Source: Alistipes sp.
GTDB lineage: Bacteria > Bacteroidota > Bacteroidia > Bacteroidales > Rikenellaceae
Direction: 5' to 3'
NCBI GenBank assembly: GCA_020026435.1
Contig: JAHHQK010000007.1
Span: forward strand, 1-64,000
Length of the DNA: 64,000 bases
The first letter of the stretch is position 1. Each line of letters begins with the position of its first letter. Under the pieces are notes generated by a model, which saw only the letters and a program-made list of their open reading frames with translations, was not told the DNA's origin and searched no databases. Below, piece by piece: positions 61,075 to 64,000 of the stretch. The position numbers and the translations under genes were made by a program.

Positions 61075-64000
61075 AAACCAAATTATTATACACACTGATT
61101 CTGCTGCTCGGGTGGGGTGTGGGCTTTGCGGCCAAACCCGAGATCGGCTACCGTACACGCAAAGAGATGGGAGCGATGCTCACGCGCATCGTGGAACGCG
61201 AGGTGGTGAAGGCCCCCGTGCAGGTGACGGCCATCAAGGCGTCGAAAAAGCTGGTGACGGTCTATACCTCGCGGACGATGTCCTATTACCCTTTCCGCGA
61301 GGCCTCGACCCGCGCCATCTACGACTCGATCCGCGCCATGCTGCCCCCGCAGTATGCCCGGGCACGTATCGAGGTGATTTCGGACCGCTGCGAGATCAGC
61401 TCGCTGGTCCCGTTGGCCTACCGTACGCGCACCTATAAGCGCAAGAAGGATATCCCGGTGCATTTCACCAATCGGGCCGAGCGTCCGTTGCTGACGCGCC
61501 TTTCGACCGTGGCCCCTCCGACGCAGGGACTTCTGGGCCGCCATATCGCCCTGTGGCAGAGCCACGGGCGCTATTTCGACCAGAAGCGCAACTGCTGGCG
61601 CTGGCAGCGCGTACGCCTGTGGGAGACGTGCGAGGATCTCTATACGCAGAGCTATGTGTTGCCCTACCTGGTGCCGATGCTGGAGCAGGCGGGGGCTTGC
61701 GTTCTGCTGCCGCGCGAGCGTGATGTGCAACTCCACGAGGTGCTGTGCGACAACGACGACCCTTACAGCGGCTACCGCGAGGAGGGTGCATGGCAGGAGG
61801 GCGGCCGCGGATTCGCCCACCTGAGGGAGGTCTACCGTACGGGCGAGAATCCCTTCCGCGAGGGTACGGCCCGCCGCACGCTCTCGACTTCGGGACGCGA
61901 GACCGCCTCGGCCGTGTGGCGTGCCGGAATCCCCGAGCGGGGCGAATATGCCGTCTATGTGAGCTACGAGTCCCTGCCCGAGAGCAGCGACGATGTGTGC
62001 TATACGGTCCGCCATGCCGGCGGTGAGAGCCGCTTCGAGGTCAATCAGACGATGGGCGGCGGCACGTGGATCTGCCTGGGCAAGTTCCTCCTGGAGGAGG
62101 GCGAGCAGGATGTGGTGATCCTCTCGAATGTCTCGCGGCGCGGGGGACGGGTCATCTCGGCCGATGCCGTGAAGATCGGCGGCGGCTACGGCAACATCAT
62201 GCGCCGTACCGATCCCTCGCAGCAAGAGGGCGCGAAGGCGGAGTACCTTGAGGAGACGAGCGGTTATCCGCGTTTCTGTGAGGGGGCGCGCTACTGGTTG
62301 CAGTGGGCGGGCTTCGACGAGAAGGTCTATGCCGGAAAGGACCACATGGATGATTACAAGGAGGATTATATGTCGCGTGCCCACTGGGTCAATGCCCTGA
62401 TGGGCGGATCGGAACGCCTGCCCGACTCGGTGGGTCTGCGGATACCGATCGATATGGCCTTTGCGTTCCACTCCGACGCCGGAGTCAGGGACGGCGACGA
62501 GATCGTCGGCACGCTGGGTATCTTCTATACGCGCCAGAACGAGGGCTGCTTCGAGGGCGGGGCAAGCCGTTTCCGCTCGCGCGACCTCACGGATATGGTG
62601 ATGACGCAGATCGTGGGCGACATCCGCCGCGGCTTCGAGCCGGAGTGGAACCGTCGCGGACTGTGGAACCGCTCCTATTACGAGGCCCGTGTGCCGAGTG
62701 CCCCGACCATGTTGCTGGAGCTGCTCTCGCATCAAAATTTCGCCGATATGCGCTATGGCAGCGACCCGCGCTTCAAGTTCTTCGTGAGCCGTGCCGTCTA
62801 TAAGGGCATCCTGCGCTACATCAGCTCGCAGTACGGCACACCCTATGTGGTGCAGCCCCTGCCGGTGGAGTCTTTCTCGTCGGAATTTGTCGGCGAACGC
62901 ACCGTAAGGCTCAGCTGGACGCCCGTGCTGGACTCCCTGGAACAGACGGCCGTGCCGACGGGCTATGTACTCTATACGCGCCGCGGTGAGGGTGGCTTTG
63001 ACAACGGACGCTATGTCGGGGAGCCGACCTGCGTCGTGGAGCAGGAGCCCGACGAGGTGTACAGCTACCGCGTGGCGGCCGTCAACGAGGGTGGCGAGAG
63101 CTTCCCGAGCGAGACGCTGGCCGTGTGCCGTGTGTCGCAGGAGCGGGGCCGCGTGCTGATCATCAACGGCTTCGACCGCGTAAGCGCTCCCCACAATGAG
63201 AGGTGCGATACGCTGGCGGGCTTCTATCATACGTTCGATGGAGGTGTGCCCGACCGCCGGGACATATCGTTTGTGGGCAGTCAGTATATCCACGATCTGA
63301 AGATGGCCCGATGCGAGAATGACACAAAGGCCCTGGGAGCATGCCGCAGTGATGCCGAGACCGATGTCATCGGCGGCAATACGTTCGATTACCCCTACCT
63401 CCACGGCCGCTCGATCGCCCGGGCCGGGTATTCGTTCTGCTCCTCTTCGGCCAAAAGCGTGGAGCGGGGCGAGGTGCGTCCCGACCGCTACGATGTGGTG
63501 GATCTGATCCTGGGCAAGCAACGCTCGATCCGGGTGGCGCGCGGTGTGCGCGGCGTGGAGTTCCGGGCCTTCACCCAACCCATGCAGCGGGCCTTGCGCC
63601 AGTTTGTGGGCGGGGGTGGATCGCTCCTGGTGTCGGGCAGCTACATCGGTTCGGATTTGTGGAAGGGACTGGATGCAACGGAGGCGGACCGCCGCTTTGG
63701 CGAAGAGGTCCTGCACCTGAGCTTCGACTGCATGAAGGCCGTCCCCCGCGGCCGCGTGCGCATTACGACTCCCCTGGCCGTCTTCTCGCGCGGTGAATAC
63801 CGCTTCCGCGAGCAGCCCACGAGCGAGGACTACGGGGTGGAGTCCCCCGAGGCCTTCATCCCCTGCGGTGAACACTCCACGGTGGCGATGCGCTATGCCG
63901 ACGGAGGAAAAGCCGCCGCCGTGGTCTCGACCGACGGGGGAGGGGTGTTCGTCATGGGATTCCCCTTCGAGACGATCTCTTCGGAGGAGGGGCGCGACCG
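61071..64000 (+). CDS. Amidase_3-like protein with inserted golvesin-like domain and FnIII, 3' end cut
   Basis: At least 976 residues, cut by the window edge. A signal peptide (LLYTLILLLGWGVGFAA) leads. An N-acetylmuramoyl-L-alanine amidase (Amidase_3) type core seems split: ALWQSHGRYFD (about 160-170) and LWETCEDLYTQSYVLPYLVPML (about 182-203) supply the first zinc-ligand His and Glu. A golvesin C-terminal-like beta domain (about 235-380, GEYAVYVSYESLP and TWICLGKFLLEEGEQDVVILSN) follows, then AFAFHSDAG (about 463-471), matching the second His. An FnIII-like domain lies at about 600-690. The rest resembles what databases call xanthan lyase in Bacteroidota; I doubt lyase action. Probably extracytoplasmic, acting on peptidoglycan or a similar polymer. 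Coupled to the symporter gene. Confidence 0.78.
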   Translation, partial: MKTKLLYTLILLLGWGVGFAAKPEIGYRTRKEMGAMLTRIVEREVVKAPVQVTAIKASKKLVTVYTSRTMSYYPFREASTRAIYDSIRAMLPPQYARARIEVISDRCEISSLVPLAYRTRTYKRKKDIPVHFTNRAERPLLTRLSTVAPPTQGLLGRHIALWQSHGRYFDQKRNCWRWQRVRLWETCEDLYTQSYVLPYLVPMLEQAGACVLLPRERDVQLHEVLCDNDDPYSGYREEGAWQEGGRGFAHLREVYRTGENPFREGTARRTLSTSGRETASAVWRAGIPERGEYAVYVSYESLPESSDDVCYTVRHAGGESRFEVNQTMGGGTWICLGKFLLEEGEQDVVILSNVSRRGGRVISADAVKIGGGYGNIMRRTDPSQQEGAKAEYLEETSGYPRFCEGARYWLQWAGFDEKVYAGKDHMDDYKEDYMSRAHWVNALMGGSERLPDSVGLRIPIDMAFAFHSDAGVRDGDEIVGTLGIFYTRQNEGCFEGGASRFRSRDLTDMVMTQIVGDIRRGFEPEWNRRGLWNRSYYEARVPSAPTMLLELLSHQNFADMRYGSDPRFKFFVSRAVYKGILRYISSQYGTPYVVQPLPVESFSSEFVGERTVRLSWTPVLDSLEQTAVPTGYVLYTRRGEGGFDNGRYVGEPTCVVEQEPDEVYSYRVAAVNEGGESFPSETLAVCRVSQERGRVLIINGFDRVSAPHNERCDTLAGFYHTFDGGVPDRRDISFVGSQYIHDLKMARCENDTKALGACRSDAETDVIGGNTFDYPYLHGRSIARAGYSFCSSSAKSVERGEVRPDRYDVVDLILGKQRSIRVARGVRGVEFRAFTQPMQRALRQFVGGGGSLLVSGSYIGSDLWKGLDATEADRRFGEEVLHLSFDCMKAVPRGRVRITTPLAVFSRGEYRFREQPTSEDYGVESPEAFIPCGEHSTVAMRYADGGKAAAVVSTDGGGVFVMGFPFETISSEEGRD

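Noticed and set aside
61086..63875. A 929-codon open frame on the minus strand
   Set aside because: It is the antisense shadow of the amidase gene: GC-rich third positions remove stops. The sense frame has a signal peptide and clear domains; the antisense translation is His/Arg/Ala-rich without domains.

Overview
The window is a chromosomal segment of a Bacteroidota bacterium. It most resembles Bacteroidales, and the GC-rich third codon positions and family mix suggest an Alistipes-like Rikenellaceae member; the species is inferred, not shown. Supporting signs are many promoters with the Bacteroidota -7 box TAnnTTTG, weak A-rich ribosome binding sites, and phylum-typical families (BACON, FISUMP, DUF4876, DUF6850, DUF4857, DUF5689, DUF5606, PUR-type DUF3276, carboxypeptidase-regulatory TonB receptors). 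I see no rRNA, tRNA, CRISPR array or phage. The only mobile element is a dead IS21-family copy.

Layout. 1-9.3 kb holds housekeeping genes: glnS (cut by the left edge) behind an outer-membrane protein gene, a TrmH-type RNA methylase, panB, an AsmA-like protein with a GNAT gene, a DNA alkylation repair protein, and a DPM1-like glycosyltransferase behind a structured leader. 9.8-21.8 kb is the main accessory locus. A minus-strand operon (TonB-dependent receptor, small lipoprotein, DUF6850 barrel, BACON/FISUMP lipoprotein, BACON/DUF4876 lipoprotein) diverges from a plus-strand operon (Cys/His-rich lipoprotein, PepSY membrane protein, ABC ATPase and permease, DUF4857 protein). The shared control region carries AGGTAT motifs and a perfect palindrome. 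I read the locus as one envelope uptake or handling system, probably for a metal, haem or metal chelate. 21.9-25.9 kb holds a T5orf172/DUF4359 pair and the IS21 remnant.

26-38 kb carries tpiA, lysS, a PAP2-MBOAT-SGNH set probably acylating a surface glycan, a YugP-like metallopeptidase, an SDR gene, and an operon of an FtsX/LolE-like permease, ubiE/menG and two small envelope genes. 38-51.6 kb is core: trxA, dnaE, a DUF2007 gene, aroE with a DUF368 transporter, DUF3276, an S41 protease, hisS with ettA, and obgE. 52-56.8 kb holds serB with two DUF5689 lipoproteins, facing an MscS-lipoprotein-DUF5606 operon. 57.8-64 kb holds a secreted C1B peptidase diverging, across a degenerate repeat array, from a sodium:solute symporter and a large amidase/golvesin protein cut by the right edge; together these suggest scavenging of peptides or peptidoglycan.

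Spacers. Most operons end in clear intrinsic terminators. Several spacers of 250-850 bp are GC-rich and gene-free. Two spacers share a hairpin repeat whose closing pair covaries.
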